Both the position numbers and the translations under genes were made by a program. A stretch of 64,000 nucleotides of DNA from NCBI RefSeq assembly GCF_047601025.1, contig NZ_JASGJZ010000001.1, positions 5,146,001 through 5,210,000 on the forward strand, given 5' to 3'. This document shows positions 9,431 through 18,746 of this stretch, in pieces. Position 1 is the stretch's first letter. Each line of letters opens with the position of its first letter. The DNA is from Pseudorhodoferax sp047601025 (GTDB taxonomy: Bacteria; Pseudomonadota; Gammaproteobacteria; Burkholderiales; Burkholderiaceae_C). The notes under the pieces are model-generated. The model ran no database searches and was not told where the DNA came from. It saw only the letters and a list, made by a program, of their open reading frames with translations.

Positions 9431-10336
9431 ATGAACGAACACACCGACGTGGGTTTCCTGGGGCTGGGCCAGATGGGCTCGGCCATTGCCGAGCGGTTGC
9501 TGGGCCAGTCGTTGCGCCTGCATGTCTATGACCCGGCGGCATCGGTCATGGAGCGCTTCCGCTCCCTGGGCGCGGTCACGCATGCATCGCCCAGGGAGGT
9601 CGCCGACCATGCCAGCGTGGTGTTCGCCTGCCTGCCCAACGTGCAGGTCTCGCGGCAGGTGGCGCTGGGCGACGACGGCGTGGCACACGGCAGCGCCATC
9701 CAGGTCTATGCCGAGATGTCCACCATCGGACGCGAGGCCATCGAGGACCTCGCCGAACAACTGGCCGGCCATGGCATCCAGATGCTGGACAGCCCCGTCA
9801 CCGGCGGCGCCCCGGTCGCCCGGGCGGGCCAGCTGACCCTGCTGGTCTCGGGCCCCGATGCCGTGGTCGCGGACGTGCGACCGCTGCTGCAGATGATGGG
9901 CAGGAACGTCTTCGTGCTCGGCGACAAGCCCGGCATGGGCCAGATCATGAAGGTGGTCAACAACATCATCATGGGCGCCAACGTCGTGGTGGCCAGCGAA
10001 GGTATGAGCCTGGGCGCGAAGGCGGGCCTGAACCCCACCGTCATGTGCCAGGCATTGCAGGCCGGCACGGCGCAGAGCTTTGCCGCGGGCACCATCCTGC
10101 CACGCGCCCTGGCCGGCACGTTCGACTACGGCGCCTCGCTCACGATCCTGGACAAGGACATGGCGCTGGGCTTGCAGGAGGCGCTGGCGCTGCAGGCCAG
10201 CCTGCCGGTGATCACCCAAGCCCGCGACCAGTGGCATGCCGCCTACGAGGCGGGCCTGGGCGACCTGGATTTCACGACGATCCTGCAGTACGTCGAGCAG
10301 CAGAACGGCACTCTCGTCCGCGACCGCAAAGGCTGA
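9431..10336 (+). CDS. NAD(P)-dependent beta-hydroxyacid dehydrogenase (3-hydroxyisobutyrate dehydrogenase family)
   Basis: A 301-aa member of the 3-hydroxyisobutyrate/tartronate-semialdehyde dehydrogenase family. The Rossmann motif GLGQMG is at residues 11-16. The substrate-binding segment DSPVTGGAP lies near residue 121, and the catalytic Lys sits in GQIMKVVNN near residue 175. The family oxidises beta-hydroxy acids to semialdehydes with NAD(P). It lies 18 bases after the esterase, with AAGGAGCACGAG before the ATG, and is followed within 8 bases by the IclR gene. Some members are imine reductases, which cannot be excluded. Confidence 0.83.
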   Translation: MNEHTDVGFLGLGQMGSAIAERLLGQSLRLHVYDPAASVMERFRSLGAVTHASPREVADHASVVFACLPNVQVSRQVALGDDGVAHGSAIQVYAEMSTIGREAIEDLAEQLAGHGIQMLDSPVTGGAPVARAGQLTLLVSGPDAVVADVRPLLQMMGRNVFVLGDKPGMGQIMKVVNNIIMGANVVVASEGMSLGAKAGLNPTVMCQALQAGTAQSFAAGTILPRALAGTFDYGASLTILDKDMALGLQEALALQASLPVITQARDQWHAAYEAGLGDLDFTTILQYVEQQNGTLVRDRKG

Positions 10337-10344
10337 GGACTGCC

Positions 10345-11208
10345 ATGGCACAGCCATCGTTCGCCGTCCGGCCACGCGGCCACCCCAACCAGTTCAAGGG
10401 CAGCAAGACCGGGCCGCGGCCACCGCCGCGTCAACGGGTGGAAAGCAACGTCATGGTCATGCCTCTTGCGCGGGGCCTGGCCGTGCTGGAATGCTTCGGC
10501 ACCGAACAGGTCTGGATGAGCAACAAGCAGATCGCGCTGGAAACCGGCTTGCCGGTGCCGACCGTGTCGCGCCTGCTGCATTCGCTCGTCACGCTCGGCT
10601 ATGTGCGCTACGACGCAACGCAGCGCAAGTACCGCCTGGCGGCTGCCGCACTCGGCCTGGGCTATGCAGCCACCGCCGATGGTGCGATACGGCGTGCGGC
10701 CGGCGAGGAAATGCGCAAATTCGCCGAATCCACCGACACCTATGTGACGCTGGGCACGCGCGACCAACTCGACGTGATCGTGGTCGACAGCTATCTCGGC
10801 AGCCAGGCGATGCTGGCACTGGATCTGACGCCCGGTACACGCATGAGCATCGTCGCGTCCCTGGCAGGCGCCGCACTGCTGTCCGCCCTGCCCGAACAGG
10901 AGCGCAGCTATCTGCAGGGCGCCTTGGAGCACAAAGTCGGCCGTGAATGGCCGGCGCAGCGTCGGCGGATCGCGGAGAAGATCTCCCAGATCCGGGAACT
11001 GGGGTTCTGCATGTCCCCCGGCGAATGGGTGCCGGAGCTTTCGTCGATCAGTACGCCGATCTACATCAGGAAGCGCCCCCCCTGGGTGCTGTCGTGCACG
11101 GGACGCACCGCGTACATGTCGCGCATTCGCATGGAGCGTGAACTGGGGCCGCGGCTGGTTCTCACCGCGCAGCTCCTGCAGGAAAGAATGGCCGTGGTGC
11201 TGTCCTGA
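10345..11208 (+). CDS. IclR-family transcriptional regulator
   Basis: A 287-aa regulator with the IclR layout. It has a short N-terminal tail, a winged HTH (SNKQIALETGLPVPTVSRLL, about residues 55-74), and a C-terminal effector-binding domain. The ATG at 10345 is 8 bases after the preceding stop, with GAGGACTG upstream. The frame is open further upstream only as a shadow of the dehydrogenase gene. IclR proteins often control aromatic or other catabolic operons by binding an intermediate. It is the only regulator seen in the 30-kb island, so it is the best candidate controller, though its operators are not identified. Confidence 0.86.
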   Translation: MAQPSFAVRPRGHPNQFKGSKTGPRPPPRQRVESNVMVMPLARGLAVLECFGTEQVWMSNKQIALETGLPVPTVSRLLHSLVTLGYVRYDATQRKYRLAAAALGLGYAATADGAIRRAAGEEMRKFAESTDTYVTLGTRDQLDVIVVDSYLGSQAMLALDLTPGTRMSIVASLAGAALLSALPEQERSYLQGALEHKVGREWPAQRRRIAEKISQIRELGFCMSPGEWVPELSSISTPIYIRKRPPWVLSCTGRTAYMSRIRMERELGPRLVLTAQLLQERMAVVLS

Positions 11209-11305
11209 GGAAAAGACACCGTCGGTACTGAAGAGGTTCGGCAACCTGGCGACAGCGGTCGCAGCGCGCGAATACCACACACACAGCTTGCATCAGGAGA
11301 CAGAA

Positions 11306-12520
11306 ATGAAATCTCACCTTCCCGTCGTGCTCGGAGGATTGATCGCCGCCAGTGCGCAAGCACAGGCACAGGCCCCCGCTCCCTTGAAGATCGTTGGATC
11401 ATTCGACCTCAGCGGCGCAGCTGCCGAAGTCGGCAAGGACGTCCTCGTCGGCACGCAGTACGCGGTCGAGGTGGTCAACCGCAGCGGTGGCGTGCTGGGC
11501 CGGCAGATCGTGCTGGAGTACCAGGACAACGGCACCAACCCGCAGCGCGCCATCAACCAGGCGAACGGCCTTGCGCAAGGCGGTGCCGTGTTGCTGCTGA
11601 CGCCCCAGTCGTCGTCCAGCACGCTGGCCGTCAGCAAGGCGGTCTCGGCCAAGCTGAAGGTGCCGACCTGCGCCGCGGCGTCCGCGGCCGACGAAATCAC
11701 GATGCGGGACTTCCAGCCCTACATCTTCTCGGTGACCGCGAACAACTACATGGAGTCGCAGGCCCTGGCCACCTTGCTGGGCAAGCAGCCGTACAGGCGC
11801 TACGCGATCCTGAGCGCGGACTATGCCGGCGGCCGCAACTACGTGGAGCGGTTCAAGGAATTCCTGAAGGTGGCGAATCCCCAGGCCTCGATCGTCATCG
11901 AGGAGTATCCGAAGTTCGGTGCCATGGACTACACCGCGTCCATCAACAAGCTGCTCGCGGCCAAGCCGGACTACGTCTACTCCATCCTCTTCGGCGCGGA
12001 CCTGATCACGTTCTCGAAGCAGGCCAGCGGCGTCGGCTTCTTCAAGCAGATCGACAACCACTTCGGCGCGCTCTACGACGAGAACACGCTCAAGGCGCTC
12101 GGCGAATTCGCGGCCATCGGCACCGACGGCACCCAGCGCGCGCCGGCGAGCTACTTCATGAAGGGCAGCCCCGAGGCCCGGCGCTATGTCGACCAGTTCA
12201 AGGCCCGATACGGCAGCACGCCCTCGGACTGGTCGACGCTGGGCTACGACTGCGTCATGACCTGGGCCGCCGCGGCCAATGCGGCCAAGACGACGGATGC
12301 CGACCCTGTCATGCAGGCATTGCGCGAAGGGACGTTCCAATCCCCGCGCGGCTCGTTCACCTTCAGCGCCTACGACCACCAGGCCGACGTGCCGGTGTTC
12401 CTCGGCAAGGTAGAGTACAGCCAGGAGCGCAAGCAACCCATCGTTTCCATCCACACCGTGGTCCCTGGCAGCAGCGTGCACGCCTCGGAAGCCCTGGTGA
12501 GGAAGGCCCGCGGTGAGTGA
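11306..12520 (+). CDS. LivK-type ABC transporter substrate-binding protein (SBP 1)
   Basis: A 404-aa periplasmic binding protein of the type I, branched-chain amino acid/amide (HAAT) class. A signal peptide ends in AQAQA (about residues 14-22). The mature start IVGSFDLSGAAAEVG is typical. The ATG at 11306 follows CAGGAGACAG. It is clearly paralogous to the two binding proteins at 21229 and 23268 but more divergent. No permease or ATPase gene is next to it, so it probably docks with the LivHMGF complex encoded at 26728-29993. The ligand may be an amide, aromatic or organic acid rather than an amino acid. Confidence 0.88.
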   Translation: MKSHLPVVLGGLIAASAQAQAQAPAPLKIVGSFDLSGAAAEVGKDVLVGTQYAVEVVNRSGGVLGRQIVLEYQDNGTNPQRAINQANGLAQGGAVLLLTPQSSSSTLAVSKAVSAKLKVPTCAAASAADEITMRDFQPYIFSVTANNYMESQALATLLGKQPYRRYAILSADYAGGRNYVERFKEFLKVANPQASIVIEEYPKFGAMDYTASINKLLAAKPDYVYSILFGADLITFSKQASGVGFFKQIDNHFGALYDENTLKALGEFAAIGTDGTQRAPASYFMKGSPEARRYVDQFKARYGSTPSDWSTLGYDCVMTWAAAANAAKTTDADPVMQALREGTFQSPRGSFTFSAYDHQADVPVFLGKVEYSQERKQPIVSIHTVVPGSSVHASEALVRKARGE

Positions 12521-12597
12521 CCGCGGCCGCCGCCCCTGCCCGGGCCGGGCTCCTACCGTGGCCCGGGCACGCCGGCTGCATTCCGGGAGAGGTGCAC

Positions 12598-14229
12598 ATG
12601 GAAACCTATGACTACATCGTCGTCGGCGCCGGCTCGTCGGGCTGCGTGGTGGCGAGCCGCCTGAGCGAAGACCCCTCGCTGCGCGTACTGCTGATCGAGG
12701 CCGGCGGCGCCATGGACGACTTCTGGGTCAGCACGCCGGCGGGCATGGCCAAGCTGTTCGGCAGCCAGCGCTTCAACTGGCGCTTCAAAACCGCCCCCGT
12801 GCCCACACTGGGCGGGCGCCAGGTGCAGTGGGACCGCGGCAAGGGCCTGGGCGGCAGCAGTTCCATCAACGGCATGATCTACATGCGTGGCCAGCCCGAG
12901 GACTACGACCAGTGGGCACGCGAGGGCAACGCGGGCTGGGGCTGGAACGACGTGCTGCCCTACTTCAAGCGCTCGGAGAACAATGCGCGCGGCGCCAATG
13001 CCTTCCACGGAAACCAGGGACCGCTCAGCGTGACCGACCCGGTGGAGGTCCACCCCGCGGCCGAGGACTTCATCACCGCCTGCGTCAACGCAGGCGTCCC
13101 GCACTCGAACGACCTGAATGCCTCGCCCTATCCCGCCGTCGGGCGGCGCCAGTACACCATCAAGGCCGGCCGGCGCCACTCCGCGTACACGGCCTTCATC
13201 GAACCGGTGCGCCAGCGCGGCAACCTCACGATCCTGACCGGTGCCCACGTCATGCGCGTCCTGCTCCAGGACGCAGGCGAAGGTGCCGAAGCCACGGGTG
13301 TGGAGGTGCTGCACGACGGCCAGCGGCGCGCCATCGGGGCCGCACGCGAAGTGATCTTGAGCGCCGGCGCGCTCGCCTCGCCCCAGATCCTCATGCTCTC
13401 GGGCATCGGCGATGCGGCGCAGCTGCAGCGCCACGGCATCGCCGTGCGGCGCGCGCTGCCGGGCGTGGGCAGCAACCTGCAGGACCACTGGTACGCCTCG
13501 CTCGCCTGGCGCTGCACGCCGGGCAGCTCGGTCAACCACCGCCTGAGCGGCCTGCGCAAGTACCTGGAAGGTGCACGCTACGTGCTGACGCACACCGGCT
13601 ACCTGGCCCTGGGCGCGGCACCGGTGACGGCCTACGTAAACAGCGCGCCGGGCGAGCGAGTGGACCTGCAGCTCTCGTTCAACCCCATGAGCTTCTCGGC
13701 CACGCCCTCGGGCGAGGTGGCGGCCGACGGCTATCCGGGCATGTCCGCCTCGGTGGTGCTGCTCACGCCCGCATCGCGCGGCCACATGGAGCTGGCGAGC
13801 AGCGACCCGCTGCAGGCACCCCTGTTCCACCCCAACTACCTCGGCGAGGAAAGCGACGTGCGCCGCCACGTCGCGGGCATACGCCTGCTGCGCCAGATCG
13901 TGCAGACGCCGCCGCTGGGCCCGCGCGTGGTCGAGGAAGTCAAGCCCGGCCCGGCCTGCGCGAGCGATGCGCAGCTGCTCGACCACCTCAAGCGCACCGG
14001 CGGCACGGGCTGGCACATGGTGGGCACCTGCAAGATGGGCAGCGACGGCCAGGCGGTGGTCGATGCGCAGCTGCGCGTGCATGGCGTACAGCGCCTGCGC
14101 GTGGTCGACGCATCCATCATGCCCACCGTTCCCACCGGCAACACCAACGCACCGTGCATCATGATCGGCGAGAAAGGCGCGGACATGGTCCGCGCCGATG
14201 CGCTCGCCCCGCGCAGCATCGCTGCCTGA
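12598..14229 (+). CDS. GMC-family FAD-dependent alcohol oxidoreductase
   Basis: A 543-aa flavoprotein of the glucose-methanol-choline family. It has the N-terminal dinucleotide motif VVGAGSSG (residues 8-15), the first GMC signature (GKGLGGSSSINGM, about 81-93), the second signature around GALASPQILMLSGIG, and the active-site His region GTGWHMVGTCKMG. The closing VPTGNTNAPCIMIGEK segment is also typical. The family oxidises primary or secondary alcohols. The ATG at 12598 follows GGGAGAGG. It is 27 bases upstream of an aldehyde dehydrogenase, which suggests sequential alcohol to aldehyde to acid oxidation. Confidence 0.9.
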   Translation: METYDYIVVGAGSSGCVVASRLSEDPSLRVLLIEAGGAMDDFWVSTPAGMAKLFGSQRFNWRFKTAPVPTLGGRQVQWDRGKGLGGSSSINGMIYMRGQPEDYDQWAREGNAGWGWNDVLPYFKRSENNARGANAFHGNQGPLSVTDPVEVHPAAEDFITACVNAGVPHSNDLNASPYPAVGRRQYTIKAGRRHSAYTAFIEPVRQRGNLTILTGAHVMRVLLQDAGEGAEATGVEVLHDGQRRAIGAAREVILSAGALASPQILMLSGIGDAAQLQRHGIAVRRALPGVGSNLQDHWYASLAWRCTPGSSVNHRLSGLRKYLEGARYVLTHTGYLALGAAPVTAYVNSAPGERVDLQLSFNPMSFSATPSGEVAADGYPGMSASVVLLTPASRGHMELASSDPLQAPLFHPNYLGEESDVRRHVAGIRLLRQIVQTPPLGPRVVEEVKPGPACASDAQLLDHLKRTGGTGWHMVGTCKMGSDGQAVVDAQLRVHGVQRLRVVDASIMPTVPTGNTNAPCIMIGEKGADMVRADALAPRSIAA

Positions 14230-14256
14230 CAACCGACCACCTCAAGGAGACCTGCC

Positions 14257-15735
14257 ATGACGACTGCAACCCAGAGCCTGAACGTTCCCCACGCCGAATC
14301 CCTCTTCATCGGCGGCCAGTGGGTGGCGCCCTCCACCGGCGAGAGCTTCGCGGTGCTCAACTGCGCCACCGAGGAAGTCGTCGCGCACGTGGCCAAGGCC
14401 GGCGAGGCCGACGTGGCCGCCGCCGTGCAGGCCGCCCGCCAGGCCTTCGACCACGGCCCCTGGCCGCGCATGACGCCGGCCGAGCGCGCCGTCTACATGG
14501 ACCGGATCGCCGAGCGCGTGGAGGCGCTCAACGATGATTTCGCCCGCATCTGGAGCGTGGAGTCTGGCGTGCTCTACAAGATCGCCCAGCCGCGCGTGGG
14601 CCAGTACCTGAGCGGGGCGTTCCGCCGCTACTCGGCGATGGCGCAGACCTATCCGTTCGTCGAGCCGGTCACCTCCGTCACCGGCCACCGCGGCTACCGG
14701 GTGCAGGAGCCGGTGGGCGTGGCGGTGGCCATCGTGCCGTGGAACGGGCCGGCCGGCCTGATCGCCTACAAGGTGGCGCCGGCGCTGCTGGCCGGCTGCA
14801 CGGTGATCATCAAGAACTCGCCCGAGGCGCCCTGCTCGGGCTATCTGTTCGCGCAGATCTGCCAGGAGGTGGGGCTGCCGCCGGGCGTGGTCAACATGCT
14901 GACGGCCGACCGCGATGTGTCCGAGGCGCTGGTGCGCAATCCGGGCGTGGACAAGATCACCTTCACCGGCTCGACCGCCGCGGGCCGGCGCATCGGCGCG
15001 GTGGCGGCCGAGCGCGTGGCGCGTTGCACGCTGGAGCTAGGCGGCAAGTCGCCGGCCGTGGTGCTGGACGACTACGACGTCGAGACGGCCGCCAAGGCGC
15101 TGGGCGCGCCGTACTTCAGCTACCTGACCGGGCAGGTGTGCGCCAGCCTGACGCGCATCATCGTGCCGCGCGCCAAGCACGATGCGATGGTGGAGGCGCT
15201 GGTGGCGGCCGCGCGCGGCATGGTGCTGGGCGATCCGCTGGACGGCGCCACCACCATGGGGCCGCTGGCCACGGCGCGCCAGCGCGAGACCGTGGAGCAG
15301 CTGCTGGCCAAGAGCCTGGCCGACGGCGCGCAGTTGGCCACCGGCGGCGCCAGGCCCCAACAACCGGGGCGCGGCTTTTTCTTCGAGCCCACGGTGCTGG
15401 CCCATGTCGACAACCGCTCCTTCGCGGCCCGCAACGAGTTCTTCGGCCCGGTGCTCTCGGTCATCGCCGCCGACAGCGAGCAGCACGCCATCGACATGGC
15501 CAACGACACCATCTACGGCCTGAACGCGGCCGTGTTCACGCACGATGCCGAGCGTGCCATGCAGGTGGCGCGCCAGCTGCGCTCGGGCACCGTGGGCCAC
15601 AACGCCTCGCGCTACGACTTCTCCATCGGCTTCGGCGGATTCAAGCAGTCCGGCATCGGCCGCGAGGGCGGCGAGGGCGGGCTGGAGGCCTTCCTGGAGT
15701 CCAAGGCCGTCGTGCTCGACCAGGCCGCCGCGTAG
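14257..15735 (+). CDS. NAD(P)-dependent aldehyde dehydrogenase
   Basis: A 492-aa aldehyde dehydrogenase superfamily enzyme. The catalytic Glu is in LELGGKSP (about residue 262) and the nucleophile Cys in GQVCASLTR (about residue 295). The conserved VPWNGP, KNSPEAP and FGGFKQSGIGREGG segments are present. The ATG at 14257 follows AAGGAGACC. It probably takes the aldehyde made by the upstream GMC oxidoreductase to a carboxylic acid. It converges on deacylase copy 3, with 31 bases between stops and no obvious terminator hairpin with a T-run. Confidence 0.92.
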   Translation: MTTATQSLNVPHAESLFIGGQWVAPSTGESFAVLNCATEEVVAHVAKAGEADVAAAVQAARQAFDHGPWPRMTPAERAVYMDRIAERVEALNDDFARIWSVESGVLYKIAQPRVGQYLSGAFRRYSAMAQTYPFVEPVTSVTGHRGYRVQEPVGVAVAIVPWNGPAGLIAYKVAPALLAGCTVIIKNSPEAPCSGYLFAQICQEVGLPPGVVNMLTADRDVSEALVRNPGVDKITFTGSTAAGRRIGAVAAERVARCTLELGGKSPAVVLDDYDVETAAKALGAPYFSYLTGQVCASLTRIIVPRAKHDAMVEALVAAARGMVLGDPLDGATTMGPLATARQRETVEQLLAKSLADGAQLATGGARPQQPGRGFFFEPTVLAHVDNRSFAARNEFFGPVLSVIAADSEQHAIDMANDTIYGLNAAVFTHDAERAMQVARQLRSGTVGHNASRYDFSIGFGGFKQSGIGREGGEGGLEAFLESKAVVLDQAAA

Positions 15736-15766
15736 CCTGCGAAAAGCAGCGGCGGCATGCAGCCGG

Positions 15767-17509
15767 TCACGGCGCCGCTGCAGCGGCCGGGCGCGTCGCG
15801 CGCACCAGCCGGCCCGGCAGGGCTCCGGTGGGCTTGCCGCCGCGGTAGGTCACCTGGCCGTCGACGAGGATCGCCGTGTAGCCGTCGGCTGCCTGCGTGA
15901 GCCGCCGCGCGCCGCCGGGCAGGTCGTACACCGGGCGGGGCGGATGCAGGCGCAGGTTGCGGTAGTCGATGACGTTGATGTCTGCCTTCATTCCCTCCGC
16001 GAGCAGGCCCCGGTCGTGCAGTCCGACGGCCTGCGCATTGCGGTGCGTGAGGCGGTTCACCGCCCATTCCAGCGGCACGCGGCCGTCGGCCCGGTCACGC
16101 GTCCAGTAGGTCAGCATCGAGGTCGGGTAGCTGGAGTCGCAGATCATCCCGTAGTGCGCACCGCCGTCGCCCAGGGCGACCAGGGTGTTGTCGTCCACCA
16201 TCATCCGCCGCGCGGCCTCGAGGTTGCCATCGACGAAATTGGAGGTGGGGTTGAGCAGCAGGGCCTGGCCTTCGTCGCGCAGCAGCAGGTCGTAGGCCAG
16301 TTCGGCCGGGCTGACGCCCTGCCGCCTCGCGCGCTCGACCAGCGTCATGCCCGGCGCGGGCTCGTAGCTCGGCGGGTCGCCCAACTCGAAGGCGCGGTCG
16401 TATTCCGAGACCAGCCGGATGTACAGCGGATTGCTGTGCTGCGGCTGCTCGGACAGGATTCTGCTGCGCCGCTGCGGATCGCGCATGGCGGCCACGCGCT
16501 CGGGCAGCGGCAGATGGTGGATGTCGACGTAGCTCGGGTGGTAGCGGAAGGGATGCACCGACAGCTCCAGCCCGTACAGCAGGCCCACCGGGCGCGGGAA
16601 CACCTGCCCCTTGATCGGCAGCCCCTGCGCGCAGGCGTCGCGCATCAGCGCGAGCAGCTCTTCGTACATCTTCTCGTAGGGCTCCTTCTGCACCAGCGTG
16701 TAGCTCACGGGCCGGCCGGAGGTCTGGGCCAGCTGGCGCAGCAGATCCATCTGCGCCTTCGCGTCGGAGCCACCGTAGAAGCCGTCGGTGATGATCTGGA
16801 ACACCCCGGCGCCGGCTTCCTTGAGTCCGCGGGCCAACGCCAGCAGCTCCCCGGGCGCCGCGCCCACCGTGGGGGCCGGATCGCCCTGGACGGTCCGGTG
16901 GCCGAGATGCAGGGAACTGCTCACGCCCACCGCGCCGGCCCGCACCGCGTCGCGCACGATATCGGTCATGCGCTGCAGTTCCTCGGGCGTGGCGGGCTCC
17001 CGGCGCTCGCCGCGCTCGCCCATCACGTACACGCGGATCGCGCTATGCGGCACGTGCGCCGCGAAGTCGATGTCGTAGCGGCGGTGCTGCAACGAATCCA
17101 GATACTCGGGGAACGTCTCCCAGTTCCAGGGAATACCCGTGGTCATGACGATCTCCGGGATGTCCTCCACACCCTCCATGACACGCACCAGGATGTCGTG
17201 CTGGTCCGGCTTGCAGGGAGCGAACCCCACGCCGCAGTTGCCCGTGACCACCGTGGTCACGCCATGGTTCGACGAAGGCAACAGCCGGTGCTCCCAGGTC
17301 ACCTGGCCGTCGTAGTGGGTATGGATGTCGATGAAGCCCGGCGTCACGATCTGGCCGCGGGCGTCGATCTGCTCGCGGCCCGTTTCCGCCACCTCCCCGA
17401 TGCGGGCGATTCTGCCGCCGTGCACGGCCACGTCTGCCGTTCGCGGCGGGGCGCCACTCCCGTCGAATACCTGTCCGCCGCGTATGACGATGTCGAATTC
17501 CTGGGGCAT
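15767..17509 (-). CDS. D-aminoacylase-type amidohydrolase (copy 3)
   Basis: A complete 580-aa amidohydrolase of the same family as the genes at 1 and 6038, but more diverged and on the opposite strand. It keeps the DIHTHYDGQ metal motif, GNCGVGFAPC, the His-rich central segments and GDGGAHYGMICDSSYP. The start at 17509 (ATG) is set by CAGGAGACATTTCA just upstream. A 91-codon upstream extension lacks support. It is transcribed divergently from the esterase at 17761, across a 251-base region holding a long inverted repeat, so the two probably share control. Confidence 0.88.
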   Translation of the reverse strand: MPQEFDIVIRGGQVFDGSGAPPRTADVAVHGGRIARIGEVAETGREQIDARGQIVTPGFIDIHTHYDGQVTWEHRLLPSSNHGVTTVVTGNCGVGFAPCKPDQHDILVRVMEGVEDIPEIVMTTGIPWNWETFPEYLDSLQHRRYDIDFAAHVPHSAIRVYVMGERGERREPATPEELQRMTDIVRDAVRAGAVGVSSSLHLGHRTVQGDPAPTVGAAPGELLALARGLKEAGAGVFQIITDGFYGGSDAKAQMDLLRQLAQTSGRPVSYTLVQKEPYEKMYEELLALMRDACAQGLPIKGQVFPRPVGLLYGLELSVHPFRYHPSYVDIHHLPLPERVAAMRDPQRRSRILSEQPQHSNPLYIRLVSEYDRAFELGDPPSYEPAPGMTLVERARRQGVSPAELAYDLLLRDEGQALLLNPTSNFVDGNLEAARRMMVDDNTLVALGDGGAHYGMICDSSYPTSMLTYWTRDRADGRVPLEWAVNRLTHRNAQAVGLHDRGLLAEGMKADINVIDYRNLRLHPPRPVYDLPGGARRLTQAADGYTAILVDGQVTYRGGKPTGALPGRLVRATRPAAAAAP

Positions 17510-17580
17510 TGAAATGTCTCCTGTGGTGCACCGCTGAAGGCGGTGGCTCCTGCCATTCAAGCCCCACCGTGCGATCCCAT

Positions 17581-17699
17581 CAATGGGGCCGGGCCAACCG
17601 TCCCGTACACCGAAGCAGCCTTCGGGCGCGTACCGCCTGCCCTGGCTGGTGAAAGCGGCATTTGCTTCAAAGTACGGGACGGCGCGTTCGACCCCATTG
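17581..17699. promoter_or_regulatory. Long spaced inverted repeat in divergent promoter region
   Basis: Two 37-base arms face each other with identical internal spacing. The left arm is CAATGGGG (17581-17588), 9 bases, CCGTCCCGTAC (17598-17608), 3 bases, GAAGCA (17612-17617). The right arm is the exact mirror: TGCTTC (17663-17668), 3 bases, GTACGGGACGG (17672-17682), 9 bases, CCCCATTG (17692-17699). All 25 block positions match. The arms lie 72 and 62 bases upstream of the divergent starts at 17509 and 17761. This fits two mirror-image promoters or operators, possibly for the IclR protein. Confidence 0.65.
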
Positions 17700-17760
17700 G
17701 CCCTGCAATGCCATGTGCCGGCTAATAGCAGCACAAGCCAATACTGCAGGAGACAAGCCC

Positions 17761-18696
17761 ATGGGCCTCGACGCCGAGACACGTGCGTTCCTCGACAAGA
17801 TCGCCGCCAACGCCACCAAGCCGCGCCACCTGATGACGCCGCAGGAAGCGCGCACGGCGTTCAGCGGCCTGCGCGGCATCCTCGCCCAGGGCCCGGAGAT
17901 GCGCGAAGTGCGCGAACTGGCCATCCCGGTCGAGGATGGCGCGGCCCTGCCCTGCAGGCTCTTCGTCCCGAGTGCGGCGCCCAAGGCCCTGCTGGTGTAT
18001 TTCCATGGCGGCGGCTGGGTCGTCGGCGGCCTGGAGGAGTTCGACGCGCTGTGCCGCGCCATCGCCCTGGATGCCGACGTGGCGGTGGCACTGGTCGAGT
18101 ACCGCAAGGCGCCGGAGCATCCGTTTCCCGGCCCGGTGCACGATGCCCGCGAGGCCGTGGCCTGGCTGCACACCGCCCGCCGGGATCTGCTGGGCGCCGA
18201 GCTGCCGCTGCTCGTCGGCGGCGACAGCGCCGGCGCCAACCTCGCGATCGCGGTCACGCTGCTGGCGCGGGACAACGGCGGCCCCGCGCTGGCCGGCCAG
18301 TTGCTGGTCTACCCCGTCACCGATTGCCGATTCGACCGCCCGTCCTACGTGGCCCCGGACAACCAGCTGCTGACCAACCGCGACGCGATGCTGCGCTACT
18401 GGTCGCTGTACGCGCCCGAGACCTCGCAGCGGCTGTCCAGCCTGGCGTCGCCCTGCCGCGAGGCCGATCTGCACGGCCTGCCCGAGGCCATCGTCCTCAC
18501 CGCCGAGCATGACGTGCTGCGCGACGAGGGCGAGGAATACGCCGATCGCCTGCGGGCGGCCGGCGTGCCCGTGCACCACTGGCGCGCGCCGGGACAGATG
18601 CATGGCTTCCTGATGATGCTGGGCGTCCTGCCCGGCAGCCGCGACGGCCTGCGCTTCGTCTGCGCGCAACTGCGCGAACTCGCCGCTCGGGCCTGA
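17761..18696 (+). CDS. Alpha/beta hydrolase, hormone-sensitive-lipase family
   Basis: A 311-aa family IV esterase. The oxyanion motif HGGGWVVGG lies near residue 84, the nucleophile elbow GDSAGAN near residue 153, the acid in AEHDVLRDEG, and the catalytic His in MHGFLMM. The ATG at 17761 follows CAGGAGACAAGCCC, and an open upstream stretch is not conserved. It opens the long + strand run that continues through the Baeyer-Villiger monooxygenase 50 bases later. An esterase next to a Baeyer-Villiger enzyme is a classic pair that makes and then hydrolyses an ester or lactone, which supports that role here by context. Confidence 0.88.
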   Translation: MGLDAETRAFLDKIAANATKPRHLMTPQEARTAFSGLRGILAQGPEMREVRELAIPVEDGAALPCRLFVPSAAPKALLVYFHGGGWVVGGLEEFDALCRAIALDADVAVALVEYRKAPEHPFPGPVHDAREAVAWLHTARRDLLGAELPLLVGGDSAGANLAIAVTLLARDNGGPALAGQLLVYPVTDCRFDRPSYVAPDNQLLTNRDAMLRYWSLYAPETSQRLSSLASPCREADLHGLPEAIVLTAEHDVLRDEGEEYADRLRAAGVPVHHWRAPGQMHGFLMMLGVLPGSRDGLRFVCAQLRELAARA

Positions 18697-18746
18697 AGCC
18701 CGCGCTCTTCCTCCTTCCCTCTCTCTTTTCACTTCGAGGAGACATC

